Source: JALYUM01 sp036688685 (GTDB lineage: Bacteria > Pseudomonadota > Gammaproteobacteria > Burkholderiales > Burkholderiaceae_D). From it: a stretch of 64,000 nucleotides of DNA. Shown here piece after piece: positions 1-9,900 of this stretch. The notes under the pieces were generated by a model. That model ran no database searches. It had not been told where the DNA came from and saw nothing but the letters and a program-made list of their open reading frames with translations. How positions within the stretch are numbered: position 1 is the first letter of the stretch; every line of letters starts with the position of its first letter. The DNA is taken from positions 1 through 64,000 of the forward strand of contig NZ_JAQQPS010000010.1 of assembly GCF_036688685.1 (NCBI RefSeq), written 5' to 3'. The position numbers and the translations under genes were made by a program.

Positions 1-63
1 CAAGAACGTATTCGTTCTCCGGAGACCTTGCTCAAAGCCGCTATCGGGGTCTTCCACAGCTAG
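1..63 (+). CDS. 3' end of an unidentified gene (partial)
   Basis: Frame 1 is open from the left edge to a TAG at 61-63 and encodes the last 20 residues of a protein (begins QERIRSPETLLKA). The gene continues outside the window. Nothing in this short tail identifies a family. The composition looks like normal coding sequence, and the next gene starts 124 bases later with its own ribosome binding site, so this is probably the end of an upstream gene on the same strand. A chance open frame of 20 codons cannot be excluded. Confidence 0.35.
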   Translation, partial: QERIRSPETLLKAAIGVFHS

Positions 64-186
64 CGGGTACAGCGCCAAAAAAATAGCACGCTCGCGCAGG
101 AGATCACCTGACAAGGGATGTTACGGTGTCATGACCGTGTCATCGACCAGTGTAAAAATTGATTAAATTTACAACTGGAGTTGTGC

Positions 187-2346
187 ATGACCCGTTCCCT
201 TTCTGTTGCCTGCGTGGCCGTGCTGGCGCTGCTGTGCGCCTGCAGCAGCGACCACGACGCCGAGCCGGCGGTGGCGCCCCCGGTGGTGGTCGCGCCGCCC
301 GTCGTGGCGGCCAATCCCAGCGTCGCCTTCATGACCGACGTCCACTTCGAAAACGTCTACGGCGACTTCAAAAGTGCGGCGTTTGCCGGTATCCCGACCA
401 AGGATGGCAACAACGCGACCATTCGCACGATGTACGCGCAGCTGACGTCCACGCGCCTGTTCAACGAAAACTATTTCGCCTTCCGCGCCGCGCTCGACGA
501 CGCCTACGGCAAGGGCATTCGCCTGGTCGCGCTGCCGGGCGATTACTCGGACGACGCCCAGCCGATCAACATCGACGGCATCGCCGCCATCCTCAAGGAA
601 TACCAGGCCAAGGGCATGCGCTTCTTCCTGGCCCCGGGCAACCACGACCCGAACGAGCCATTCGACGACATGGAAGCGGGCAAGAGCGACTTTCTGACGA
701 AAGACGGCAAGGAGCAGAAGGTGTTCGCCACCAATAATGCCGCCTGCAAGGCCAAGGACCCGGCGGTGGTCTGCACCGACCAGCTGATGGAGCAGGGCTA
801 CGAAAAACTGGTGGCCAAACTGGCCGACTTCGGCTTCATGCCGAACCAGGCCGACTTGCTGTGGGAAACGCCGTTCAGCAATTACAGCGGCGCCTACACG
901 TATGCGCAGGCGGCCGCCCAGTCGGCCCTGCCGGGCCGTCGCTATGAAATTTGCGCCGAGGGTTCGGGCGGCGCGTACAAGGCTGCCGGCGAAGCAGCGC
1001 TCGGCAAGGCGTATAGCCGTTGCGCGCAGATGTTCGATACCAGCTACCTGGTCGAACCGGTCAAGGGTGTCTGGCTGCTGTCGATCGACGCCAACGTGTA
1101 TGTTCCGAACGCGAAATTCGACCCGGCCAATCCGACCGTCTTTTCGGGCTACGACGGCGCCGGCAACGCAGGCTGGAACAAGGTCCAGACGCACAAGATG
1201 CACCTGATGGCATGGATCAAGGCCGTCTCGGCGCGCGCCAAGGCCGAGGGCAAGCAGTTGATGGCCTTCTCGCATTACCCGACCATGGATTTTTACGCCA
1301 ACCAGACCGGCGCCATGAAAGCCGTGTTCAAGTCGGGCGCGTTCCAGACCGCGCGCGTGCCGGACAGCGCCACCAGCGCCGCCGTCGCCGCCACCGGCCT
1401 GCGCCTGCACGTCGGAGGCCACATGCACTTCAACGGCACCAACGATTACACGGATGCTGCGGGCAATTACCTGGCCAACGTCCAGTCGCCGTCGCTGGCC
1501 GTGTATGGCGCGGCGTACAAGATCGTCACCTACAAGGACATCGATACGGTCGACGTCCAGACCGTGCCGCTGACGGCTGTGCCGCGCTATAACGAGCTGT
1601 TTCCGTACTACCAGGTCGAACATGGCTACCTGACCGGCAGCACGCTGCCTGCCGATGTGGCCAAGCGCTGGGACCGCGCGATTCTCGATACGCTGTCGTA
1701 CGGCGAATTCACCCGCCATTACTTCGGCGAGCTGTCGCGCCTGCGCTTCATGGACGAGTACTGGCCGTGCGAGATGAAGGAAGCGGCCACCAGCCTGAAT
1801 GCGCGCCAGATGCTGATTCTGTCGCAACTGCAAACCAGCGTCACGCTGGCCCAGTTGAAGGATGCGCCTGGCGTGCTGCCCTTGACCGCCAACTGCGCGG
1901 CAGCGGGCGTCGCATCCGGCACCGCGGTCCCGGCGGCCACCCTGGCCAGCGACTGGGCGGCAGCAACCGTGCGTGCCGAATTGCTGGCCAACGCCGCCGG
2001 GCTGAAGCTGGATGATTTCGCGAAGATCACGGCCTACGAGTTCCACGGCGACTTCCACCGCACCGTGTATGCGGGCGAACTGGCCCTGCGCGACATGGGT
2101 CTGGCGCGCGTGAACCAGTACAAGGTGCTGATGGCGGCGTTCCCGGCCAATCCCGCACCCATCGTCCGTATCGGCGACCTGCCGTCGGACCAGAATGCGG
2201 TGCACGTGGCCTTCCAGAACCAGTTCAAGCAGGTGTTTTCGATCATGAAGGGCCTTGGGTCGGCCAAGCCGAGCGACCATTTCACGATCGACCTGAAGGG
2301 CAAGAAGATCAGTAACGCTAACAGCAATGGCTTGAGCTTCAACTAA
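187..2346 (+). CDS. Lipoprotein calcineurin-like metallophosphoesterase
   Basis: Predicted exported phosphoesterase of 719 residues. The N-terminus is a lipoprotein signal: a short basic start, a hydrophobic stretch and Cys19 in an L-C-A-C lipobox. The set of dinuclear-metal motifs of the calcineurin-like family is present in order: D-V-H near residue 51, P-G-D-Y near 120, G-N-H-D near 150, a lone histidine in F-S-H-Y-P near 360 and G-G-H-M-H near 410. The C-terminal 280 residues after the catalytic domain match nothing I recognise. The start is ATG 187, behind CTGGAG at 174-179; a TTG two codons upstream is less likely. Substrate unknown. Family assignment is firm and the lipoprotein call is likely. 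Confidence 0.85.
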   Translation: MTRSLSVACVAVLALLCACSSDHDAEPAVAPPVVVAPPVVAANPSVAFMTDVHFENVYGDFKSAAFAGIPTKDGNNATIRTMYAQLTSTRLFNENYFAFRAALDDAYGKGIRLVALPGDYSDDAQPINIDGIAAILKEYQAKGMRFFLAPGNHDPNEPFDDMEAGKSDFLTKDGKEQKVFATNNAACKAKDPAVVCTDQLMEQGYEKLVAKLADFGFMPNQADLLWETPFSNYSGAYTYAQAAAQSALPGRRYEICAEGSGGAYKAAGEAALGKAYSRCAQMFDTSYLVEPVKGVWLLSIDANVYVPNAKFDPANPTVFSGYDGAGNAGWNKVQTHKMHLMAWIKAVSARAKAEGKQLMAFSHYPTMDFYANQTGAMKAVFKSGAFQTARVPDSATSAAVAATGLRLHVGGHMHFNGTNDYTDAAGNYLANVQSPSLAVYGAAYKIVTYKDIDTVDVQTVPLTAVPRYNELFPYYQVEHGYLTGSTLPADVAKRWDRAILDTLSYGEFTRHYFGELSRLRFMDEYWPCEMKEAATSLNARQMLILSQLQTSVTLAQLKDAPGVLPLTANCAAAGVASGTAVPAATLASDWAAATVRAELLANAAGLKLDDFAKITAYEFHGDFHRTVYAGELALRDMGLARVNQYKVLMAAFPANPAPIVRIGDLPSDQNAVHVAFQNQFKQVFSIMKGLGSAKPSDHFTIDLKGKKISNANSNGLSFN

Positions 2347-2357
2347 AGCAGGCAAAC

Positions 2358-2382
2358 GCAGGTGCGCTAGTGCCGCACCTGC
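2358..2382. terminator. Hairpin between convergent genes
   Basis: A 9-bp perfect stem (GCAGGTGCG / CGCACCTGC) with a 7-base loop lies just after the phosphoesterase stop and overlaps the last codons of the opposing GGDEF-EAL gene. No T-tract follows on either side, so it is at best a weak bidirectional terminator. The position between two convergent stops is the main support. Confidence 0.4.
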
Positions 2383-4469
2383 GCATAACTGGCCACCTCA
2401 TCGCCCGGAATGGCGCGCTGGTACAAGAAACCCTGGTACATGAAGCAGCCGGCCGCCGATAAAAAATCGCGCTGGCCCAGCGTTTCGACGCCTTCGGCCA
2501 CCACCTGGAAACCCAGGCTGCCGCCGAGCGCGATGATCGATTTCACCACCGAGGCGTCGTTGTTATTGGTGAGCACGTCCTTCATGAAGCTGTGGTCGAT
2601 TTTCAGCTGGTCGAGTGGCAGCTTGCGCAGATAAGTCAGCGACGAGTAGCCGGTGCCGAAATCGTCCAGCGAAAACTGCAGGCCCAGCGTTTTCAGGTCG
2701 AGCATCTTGGCGGCGGTGTTGCCGATGTCGGCCACCAATAAACTTTCAGTCAGCTCGAGTTTGAGTTTGGTCGGGTCGGCGCCGCTGGCGCGAATGATCT
2801 GGCGCGCCCGCGCGACGTAATTGGTTTCAAAGAACTGGCGTGCGCTGACGTTCACCGAGACCGTCAGCCGGCGCGTTTCGGCATGGTGCTGCCACTGCGC
2901 CAGCTGGGCGCAGGCGGTGCCCAGCACCCAGTTGCCGATGTCGACGATCAGGCCGGTTTCTTCGGCGGTCTTGATGAAGCTGTCGGGCAGGGTGAGGTTG
3001 ACGCCGTCGCGGCGCCAGCGCAGCAGCGCCTCGGCGCCGGTGACCTGGCCGGTGGCGTCGAGCTGGGGCTGGTAATGCAGCACGAACTGCTGCCTGGCGA
3101 TCGCTTCGCGCAGCGCGTTCTCCAGTTCGATCCGTTCGTTCAGGGCGGTGTGCATGCCTGGGTCGAAAAAACGGAAGGCGCTGCCACCCGATTTTTTCGC
3201 TTCGTACATTGCCACATCGGCTTGCTGCAAGGTCGACTCGACCGTGTTCTGGGCGCCGCTGTACAAGCTGATGCCGATGCTGGCCGACAGATCGTGCACG
3301 CAGTTGGCCAGGCGGAAGGACGGCGTCAGGGCCAGCAGAATTTTGCGCGCCACCGCTTCGGCCTGGTGCGCGGCCGCCTCGAACGTTTCGTTGCCCGGCT
3401 CGATGAGCACGATGAATTCGTCGCCACCCAGGCGCGCCACCTGGTCCACCGCGCGCACCGCGTGCAGCAGGCGCTGGGCCACGGCGCGCAGCAGTTCGTC
3501 GCCGGCGGCGTGGCCACGGGTGTCGTTCAGTTGCTTGAAATTGTCGAGGTCACAGAACAGCAGGGCGCCGATCTTGCCGCTGCGCGTGCTTGCCAGCAGT
3601 ACCTGGCGCAGGTGATCGAGCAGGTTGGAGCGGTTTGGCAACTCGGTCAGCGCATCGAGGAAGGCCAGCCTGTGCATCTTCGCTTCGTTATGTTTGCGCT
3701 CGCCGATGTCGATGCTGGAAAGGAGGATTTTTTGCGTGCTGGTACTGCCGGCCTCGGGCGTGAGCAGCGTCCAGCGCATTTCCGTGTCGAGCGGCGTGCC
3801 ATCGCGCCGCGCGTGTGTGAGTTCACCGATCCACTCGCCGTCGGTCAGGCACGCCAGGTAGGCGGCGTGGTCTGTGTTCAGTTCGGGCGACAGCAGCGCA
3901 TCGGCGCGCCGGTTGATCGCTTCCAGTGCGGACCAGCCGAACAAGCGCTCGGCGCCCTTGTTCCAGTAGGTGATGCGGCAATCCATGTCGATCACGACGA
4001 TCGCGTCGTGCGCCTTGTCCAGCAGCGAGGCCTGCTCGAGCATGCGGCTGTCGGCCAGTTTCAGGCGCGTAATGTCGGCGATGAAGCCTTCCAGCGCAAT
4101 CACCTCGCCGGCCGCGTCGCGTAGCGCGTCACCCTGTTCCCATACCCAGCGCGCCTCGCCGCCGGCCGCGAGGATGCGGTAGCTTAGCTGGAACGGGCGC
4201 TGGTCGCGCAGGGCCGCCGCGAGCTGTTGGTCGGCCGCGGCGCGGTCTTCGGGATGGACGATGCTGGCATATCTGCGGGCAGGGGAGCCGGTGAAGGCGC
4301 TGGCGCCGTAGCCGGTGAGCTTGTGCACGCCGTCGCTGACAAACGCAAAGCGCGACCGGTCAGCGCCATTGCAGCGGTACACGGCGCCGGGTAAATTGCG
4401 CAGCAGAAGGTCGAGCGAGATCGCGGCCTGCGCGCCATCGCTCACTGCGTTTTGCCGGCCGTCACTCAT
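2367..4469 (-). CDS. PAS-PAS-GGDEF-EAL cyclic-di-GMP turnover protein
   Basis: A 700-residue cytoplasmic signalling protein. Two PAS-type sensor domains lie at about residues 15-135 and 145-265. A GGDEF domain follows (about 275-425) with an intact G-G-D-E-F active site and an R-A-V-D product-inhibition site five residues before it. The C-terminal EAL domain (about 440-695) keeps E-A-L-L-R-W and D-D-F-G-T-G-Y-S-S. Both diguanylate cyclase and c-di-GMP phosphodiesterase motifs are therefore intact, and the net activity cannot be read from sequence. No membrane segment is evident. I chose ATG 4469, 9 bases after GGGGA; a GTG at 4484 is the alternative. It sits 126 bases downstream of pncA and is probably a separate unit. 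Confidence 0.9.
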   Translation of the reverse strand: MSDGRQNAVSDGAQAAISLDLLLRNLPGAVYRCNGADRSRFAFVSDGVHKLTGYGASAFTGSPARRYASIVHPEDRAAADQQLAAALRDQRPFQLSYRILAAGGEARWVWEQGDALRDAAGEVIALEGFIADITRLKLADSRMLEQASLLDKAHDAIVVIDMDCRITYWNKGAERLFGWSALEAINRRADALLSPELNTDHAAYLACLTDGEWIGELTHARRDGTPLDTEMRWTLLTPEAGSTSTQKILLSSIDIGERKHNEAKMHRLAFLDALTELPNRSNLLDHLRQVLLASTRSGKIGALLFCDLDNFKQLNDTRGHAAGDELLRAVAQRLLHAVRAVDQVARLGGDEFIVLIEPGNETFEAAAHQAEAVARKILLALTPSFRLANCVHDLSASIGISLYSGAQNTVESTLQQADVAMYEAKKSGGSAFRFFDPGMHTALNERIELENALREAIARQQFVLHYQPQLDATGQVTGAEALLRWRRDGVNLTLPDSFIKTAEETGLIVDIGNWVLGTACAQLAQWQHHAETRRLTVSVNVSARQFFETNYVARARQIIRASGADPTKLKLELTESLLVADIGNTAAKMLDLKTLGLQFSLDDFGTGYSSLTYLRKLPLDQLKIDHSFMKDVLTNNNDASVVKSIIALGGSLGFQVVAEGVETLGQRDFLSAAGCFMYQGFLYQRAIPGDEVASYAQVRH

Positions 4470-4595
4470 CGCACAGGTCCCCACGAAGCGAATTTACGTA
4501 GGGCTTTTTCTTCTACGCAAAGTCGCTCCAGTGTAGCACCGTTAAACCCGCGCTTTGATCCAGATCGTGACCGGCAAGGCCGGTTCAGAATATTC

Positions 4596-5204
4596 CTACA
4601 GCTCAGCTGTTTCCGCGCACAGGCCGACCTGATCGACGTGGACCGGCTGCGCGCCGGCGGCCAGCATGGCGGCAATCGCGCGTTCCCCGTCGCCGGGGTG
4701 GACCTCGACCGCGCGGATGGCGTCGACGACCAGCAGCGCCGCAAACCCCTCTGCCAGCGCGTCGCGGGCGGTATTGAGGACGCAGTAATCGGTGGCCAGG
4801 CCGCAGACGGCCACGCGCGCGATGCCGCGCGCGCGCATCTGCTCGCCCAGGCCGGTGCCGTTGAAGGCGGAATACGCATCCTTTTCCACGGTGGTCGCTT
4901 TCGATATCACCAGCGCGAACTGTTCAATGGGAATGGCCGCCGCAAACGCCGCCCCGCCCGAGCCGGCAATGCAGTGGATCGGCCACGGGCCACCCTGCTG
5001 CGTGAACGAACAATGTCCTACCGGATGCCAGTCGCGCGAGGCGTAGATCGGCAAGCCGTGGCTTTGATATAGATCAATGAGCTGTTGGATCGGCGCGACG
5101 ACTTCATCGCCTTGCGGCACGCCCAGCGCGCCGCCGGGCAGGAAATCGTTTTGCAGGTCGACGATGATCAGGGCGTCGGCCGGGGTCAGGGCGATCGGGT
5201 TCAT
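4596..5204 (-). CDS. pncA: Nicotinamidase (isochorismatase superfamily)
   Basis: A 202-residue enzyme expected to hydrolyse nicotinamide to nicotinate in NAD salvage. The catalytic Asp is in the opening V-D-L-Q-N-D-F motif. Metal-site residues lie in R-D-W-H-P-V-G-H, followed by W-P-I-H-C, the Y-S-A-F segment, and the nucleophile Cys in L-A-T-D-Y-C-V, all in family order. The start at 5204 follows AAGGAG and overlaps the upstream hydrolase stop as ATGA, so translation is probably coupled. It is the last gene of the NRPS operon. pncB, the next Preiss-Handler step, lies 9 kb away at 13998. A related amidase acting on another substrate is possible because of its operon partners. Confidence 0.85.
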   Translation of the reverse strand: MNPIALTPADALIIVDLQNDFLPGGALGVPQGDEVVAPIQQLIDLYQSHGLPIYASRDWHPVGHCSFTQQGGPWPIHCIAGSGGAAFAAAIPIEQFALVISKATTVEKDAYSAFNGTGLGEQMRARGIARVAVCGLATDYCVLNTARDALAEGFAALLVVDAIRAVEVHPGDGERAIAAMLAAGAQPVHVDQVGLCAETAEL

Positions 5205-6442
5205 GGGGCCAGGCTCCTTGCAGGTGAAGATTCCAGCGTAACACGTCCGAGCAGGTCGGCGCGCGGCGGGTCCCAGCGTGGCAGCCAGGCCGGGCAGGGT
5301 GTGCCGGCGCGGGCCGCGTAGTCGATGCTGGAAAAATTCGTCGCGCCCAGGTTGCCGAAGCGCAGGTCGGTGGCGCTGTCCGGGTCGACCAGGGGCATGC
5401 GCGCAAAGCGCAGCCAGGCGTCGACGTGGCAATTGGTCTGGCGCAGGTGTTTTAAATCAGCCAGGCTGGCCTGGACGCTGCTGAACAAGGCGACGCCGGG
5501 CACGCCGGCCGGCGCGGCGCCGCCGGCCAGTTTGGGCGGGCAACTGCTGGTGGGCAGCACGGATTCGTCCAGGCTGAGCACGCCGCGCCGCAGGCGGTAA
5601 GTGCCGTGCGCAGCGTCGCTCTCGACGCTGACAAACGACCAGCAGACCGGGTTGGCGGGAAACGGCGTCATGGCTGCATCGAGCAGCGTGCTGGCGCCAT
5701 CCTGCTGCGCCAGGTGCGCTGCCACCGTGTTTCTGGCTGCTTGGCTCATGCTCGCCTGCAGGCCGATCCAGGCCAGCGCCAGCACGCTGCCGGTCAGCAG
5801 CGCACGGCGGCCCCTGGCCACGGCCAGCGCCGCCACGGCCAGCAGGGCCAGCGATGGCCATAACAGGAAACCGGCGGCCGTGCAGCCGATCAGGATTGCT
5901 GCCAGCAAGGCAAGCAGGCCGATGCGCACGGCCGGGCGCTGGATTTGCAGGATCAAGGGCACGCCCAGCAACACCCAGAACACCGGTTCGATGATGTACA
6001 GGACGTCGCCATACAGCCAGCGGGCGTCGACCGGCGCGAACGGATGCAGGCCGTAGGAATTCAGATAATCCATGCCGAGGTGCAGCAGCAAGCCCAGGCC
6101 TGCCGCGATGGCGACGCCCTTGCGCGCAGCCGCGCTGACCCGCAGCAGATTGCGCGCGGCCGGCCACAGCAGCCACAGCAGGGCGACCAGCAGCAGCATT
6201 TGCGGGATTGCGAAAAGCACGGTGTGGGTGTGGCCGCGGTGCTCCAGCAGGTAGCCGAGCGGGCGCGACAAAAACGGCATGAACACCAGGTCGATGTCGG
6301 GGAAGTTACTCGCCAGCGCGCCCGTGACCAGCAGCAGGCGATGGCGCGCCCGGGCGCGTTCCGGGGTGGGTTCGGCGGGAAGGGCGCGATCAATCAGCTC
6401 ACCGGCGGCCAGGCCGATGATCGAATGGGTCAGGTTATCCAT
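5201..6442 (-). CDS. Membrane-bound YdjM-type metal-dependent hydrolase
   Basis: A 413-residue inner-membrane protein of the YdjM/LexA-binding membrane hydrolase type (Pfam family PF04307). The N-terminus N-L-T-H-S-I-I-G-L carries the first conserved histidine, then N-F-P-D-I-D and H-R-G-H-T-H-T-V supply the remaining putative metal ligands. About six hydrophobic helices follow to residue 260, and the C-terminal 150 residues are more polar. It overlaps the PPTase gene by 13 bases and the pncA start by ATGA. The substrate of this family is not established. In this operon it could act on a membrane-associated product of the NRPS, which is inference only. Confidence 0.75.
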   Translation of the reverse strand: MDNLTHSIIGLAAGELIDRALPAEPTPERARARHRLLLVTGALASNFPDIDLVFMPFLSRPLGYLLEHRGHTHTVLFAIPQMLLLVALLWLLWPAARNLLRVSAAARKGVAIAAGLGLLLHLGMDYLNSYGLHPFAPVDARWLYGDVLYIIEPVFWVLLGVPLILQIQRPAVRIGLLALLAAILIGCTAAGFLLWPSLALLAVAALAVARGRRALLTGSVLALAWIGLQASMSQAARNTVAAHLAQQDGASTLLDAAMTPFPANPVCWSFVSVESDAAHGTYRLRRGVLSLDESVLPTSSCPPKLAGGAAPAGVPGVALFSSVQASLADLKHLRQTNCHVDAWLRFARMPLVDPDSATDLRFGNLGATNFSSIDYAARAGTPCPAWLPRWDPPRADLLGRVTLESSPARSLAP

Positions 6443-6996
6443 GACACTTTCAAGGCGAGTGTGCCGGTCAGCCCTTCCGGCAAATCCAGCGCAAACACCT
6501 GGCATTGCGCCAGGAGGGGATTGGCGTCCCATTCGCCCAGTTCGATGCCCAGGCATTTCAGGCGCGCTTCGTGGTCGGTCCAGGCCGCGGTGAAGACGGC
6601 AGGGCGGGCCTGCGGTTCGGCCACTGTCAGGGCTTGCGCCGCCTCCGGCCCGAGATAGTCGAGCGCGACGGCCAGCGCATCGGCGGGCAATTGGGTGTCC
6701 AGCATGTCGACGCCGATCGGCCCGTGCAGGTTGATGGCGGCAATCGACAGCGCCGCTTCGTGGCTGATCGACAAGCCGATGCGCTGGCCATCGGCGCCCA
6801 GCGCCCACGGCGCTTCACCGCTGTCACCATGCAGCGTGACGGCGTTGCCCGTGAGAGCCAGCAAGGCGTCGTGGATGGCTTCGCGGATGCGCACGCGCGC
6901 GCGCGCGCGGTCGCCGTCGCCCTCGATACCGATGACGAGCACCCCCTCAGGGGCGATCAGTGCCGTGAAGGGCCACCAGTGGACTGGCGTCCTCAT
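6430..6996 (-). CDS. 4'-phosphopantetheinyl transferase (Sfp-like)
   Basis: A 188-residue protein with the Sfp-type signature. It has S-I-S-H at about residue 87, G-V-D-M in the magnesium-binding position, and W-T-D-H-E-A-R-L-K, which corresponds to the W-x-x-K-E-x-x-x-K motif with His in place of the first Lys. It would transfer phosphopantetheine from CoA to the carrier-domain serine of the upstream NRPS. The start ATG overlaps the NRPS stop (ATGA), so the two should be made together. An alternating CG tract at 6891-6911 encodes an Arg-Ala-rich stretch. Assignment rests on motifs plus context, and its carrier-protein range is unknown. Confidence 0.82.
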   Translation of the reverse strand: MRTPVHWWPFTALIAPEGVLVIGIEGDGDRARARVRIREAIHDALLALTGNAVTLHGDSGEAPWALGADGQRIGLSISHEAALSIAAINLHGPIGVDMLDTQLPADALAVALDYLGPEAAQALTVAEPQARPAVFTAAWTDHEARLKCLGIELGEWDANPLLAQCQVFALDLPEGLTGTLALKVSWIT

Positions 6997-9900
6997 GCTG
7001 TCGCAGGCGCCGCAGGGCAGCCTTCCCAGCGGGTGGCGGCGGGGATGTTTTCGCCCTTCATGACCAGTGTCAGCGGACCCAGGCGGGCATTGTCGCCCAC
7101 CTTCGCGCTGTACAGCACGGCGCTGCGCGGGCCCAGGTAGACGCGGCTGCCGATCTCGACGGTGTCGATCTTCATGACGCGGTCCTCGAACAGGTGGGTT
7201 TGCGGGCAGGCCAGGGCATTGAGTTCGCTGTAGTCGCCGATGCGCACGCAGTCGAACTCGGTGATGTCGGTGGTATCCAGGTACACCCCTTTGCCGATTT
7301 TGCAGCCCATTAAATTGAATGCCAGCGGCAACCACGGCGTGCCGCGCAGGTAGCGCATGAAGTTCGGCACCGCAATGCCTTCGTACAGATTGGTCACGCC
7401 TTCAGACAGCCAGACGAACGGCGTCCACATCGGCTCGGCGCGCTTGCGATAGCGGCCCAGCAGCAGCCATTTGAGCAGCAGCACCACCACGAAATTGCCC
7501 ACGCCATAGGCCAGGCCGACAATCGCCAGGTACCAGACCACTTGTCCCCACATGCCGGAGCCGGCCAGCGGCATCAGGTCCAGCACCACGGTGTAGCCGA
7601 CCGCGATGACCACCGCGTGCGGCGCCGTGATGCGGAACGCTTCGACCAGCGCGCGGCCCAGGCGGCGCAGCGGGGACGGGTGGTACGTTAAATGCTCCGG
7701 ATAGCCGGCCACCGTTTCGCGCGCCGGCAGGTGAATCGGCGGCGAGCCCAGCCAGGTGTCGCCGGCTTGCATCTTGCCGTTGGCAGGCGCATGGGTGTGT
7801 ACGCCGACCAAGACGCCTTCGGGCAGGATGGTGCCATCCGGGACGTAACTGCCATTGCCGACGAAACTGCGGTTCGACACCACGGTGGGCTGCATCGTCA
7901 TCCAGCCGCCATCGATCTGTTCGTCGCCCAGCATGACGGCGTCGGCGATGAAGGTTTCGTCGCCCAGCGTCAGCATGTCCGGCACCACGCCCAGCGCCGT
8001 GGAAATTTCCGCATCCTTGCCGACTTTCGCGCCCAGCAGGCGGTACCAGAACGGCGCATACACGGTCGCGTAAATGCCGTGCAACACGTTCAGGCTCGAT
8101 TCCTGGATGTGGCTGACCAGCCACTTGGCGCAGTAGGTATTGCTGTGCACGGCCGAGCGACCCGGTTCCAGGCGTGGCAGCACGCCCCAGCGGATGCCGG
8201 CCGAGACCAGCGCCGTCAGGACGATCAGCACGGCGCTGGCCGGGAAGGCCAGCAGGAAATAGCGCGCCAGCTGCGACGCGATATCCGTGCCCAGCAGGAA
8301 GGGCAGGGTGTCGGCGTCGTCGAGCCAGTCGATCAGGACGAAGGTCGGGAACACCGGCATGAAGAACAGCGTGGCGATCAGGATGATGCCGAACACGAAA
8401 TACACCGCTTCGCCGCTCAGGCGCAGGCGGCTTGGGACCGGCCGCGGCGGCAGGGTGCTGGTGTAGGCACCGGCGTCGCGCCCGGGCGAACCGGCCCAGA
8501 CGCGGCCATCGGGCACGCGCGTGCCATCGGCCAGCGCGCACTGGCCCTCGACGTGACCGAGTAGCCCGACCGCCACATTGCCTTCCAGCACAGCATACGA
8601 ACTGACGCTGGCGTCGTCCCCCAGCACGATCGGCCCCAGGATCAAACGGCCCCTTTCGACGCGGGCATTTTCAAAATTGACGGCGTTGCCGATGCTGACG
8701 TTGTTGCCGATCGTGACCAGTTCCGGCGCCCGCACCGTGATCGAGCCGATCACGACGTCGTGGCCGACCTGTGCGCCGAGTGCGCGCAGCCACCAGTTGT
8801 ACAGCGAGGAACCGGACAGCAAATACGATGGCGCCGATTCGATCAGGCGGTCGCCCAGCCACCAGCGGTAGTAGGTGAGACCCCACAGCGGATAGGAACC
8901 GGCTTGCAGATTGCCGGAAATGAGCCGCTTGCCGACGATGGCCACGGCAAACTCCGCGATGGTGCTGATCAGGAAAGTGAGGATCGAGACGCCGATGGCC
9001 AGCGCGACCGAGTCGCCCGGCGAACCGGTCAGGAAGTGGTAGGTGAAGAACGGCGCCAGCCACTGGGCCATGCGCAGGGTGACCAGCGCCGGCACCACGG
9101 CCAGCTGGGCCACGCCGCAGGTCCAGCGTTGCCAGCCTGGCGGCGGGGTCCAGTCTGCTTCAAGGGGCGCCGCCGTGAACGACGCACCGAGCACCTCGGC
9201 GATCTTGCCAATGGTGCGCTGCTGATAGATGTCGCGCACGGTGACGTGGGCGAAGCGCGGGTCAGCGCGCAGGGCGCTGGCCAGGCGCGCGGCAAAGAAC
9301 GAGTGGCCGCCCAGGTCGCTGAAGAAATCGAGTTCGCGCCGGATGCCCTGGCCCGGGAACAAGTGCGCCAGGGCGGCAAACAGGGCTTCCTCGAACGGGG
9401 TGTCGGGCAGGTCCGAGGCGGCCGCGTCGGCGGCTAGCGGGACCGACAGCGGCAGCGCTTTGAGCGCTTTCCGGTCGATCTTGCCGGAGGTCAGGCGTGG
9501 CATGACCGTCATCGGCTCGAAGCGGCTCGGCACCATGTACGGCGGCAGGCGCGTGGCCAGCGCGGCGCGCAAGGTGGCGGGGGCCAGCGCGCTCGGGCCA
9601 GCCGAGTTCGATGCGACCAGATACGCCACCAGGCGGTCGATGCCATCGTCCTTGCGCAACAGCACGGCGACGGTGCCGACGCCTTCCTGCTGCGCCAGCA
9701 GGGTTTCGATCTCGCCCAGTTCGACCCGAAAACCGCGGATCTTGACCTGGTCATCGGTGCGGCCGAGGCAATTGACTTGCCCGTCGTCTTCGATGCGCGC
9801 CAGGTCGCCGGTGCGGTACAGGCGCGCGTCGTGCATGCCAGAGGCCCACGGGTTGACCAGGAATTTCTCGCTGGTCAGGTCGGGACGTCCCAGGTAGCCG

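Noticed and set aside
169..2355. 728-codon open frame antisense to the metallophosphoesterase
   Set aside because: It mirrors the codon positions of a clear gene. High GC removes stop codons in the antisense frame, and the product is an Arg/Gly/His-rich sequence without domains.
6891..6911. Alternating CG tract as a possible Z-DNA regulatory site
   Set aside because: It lies in the middle of the PPTase coding sequence and is explained by Arg/Ala codons in a GC-rich genome.
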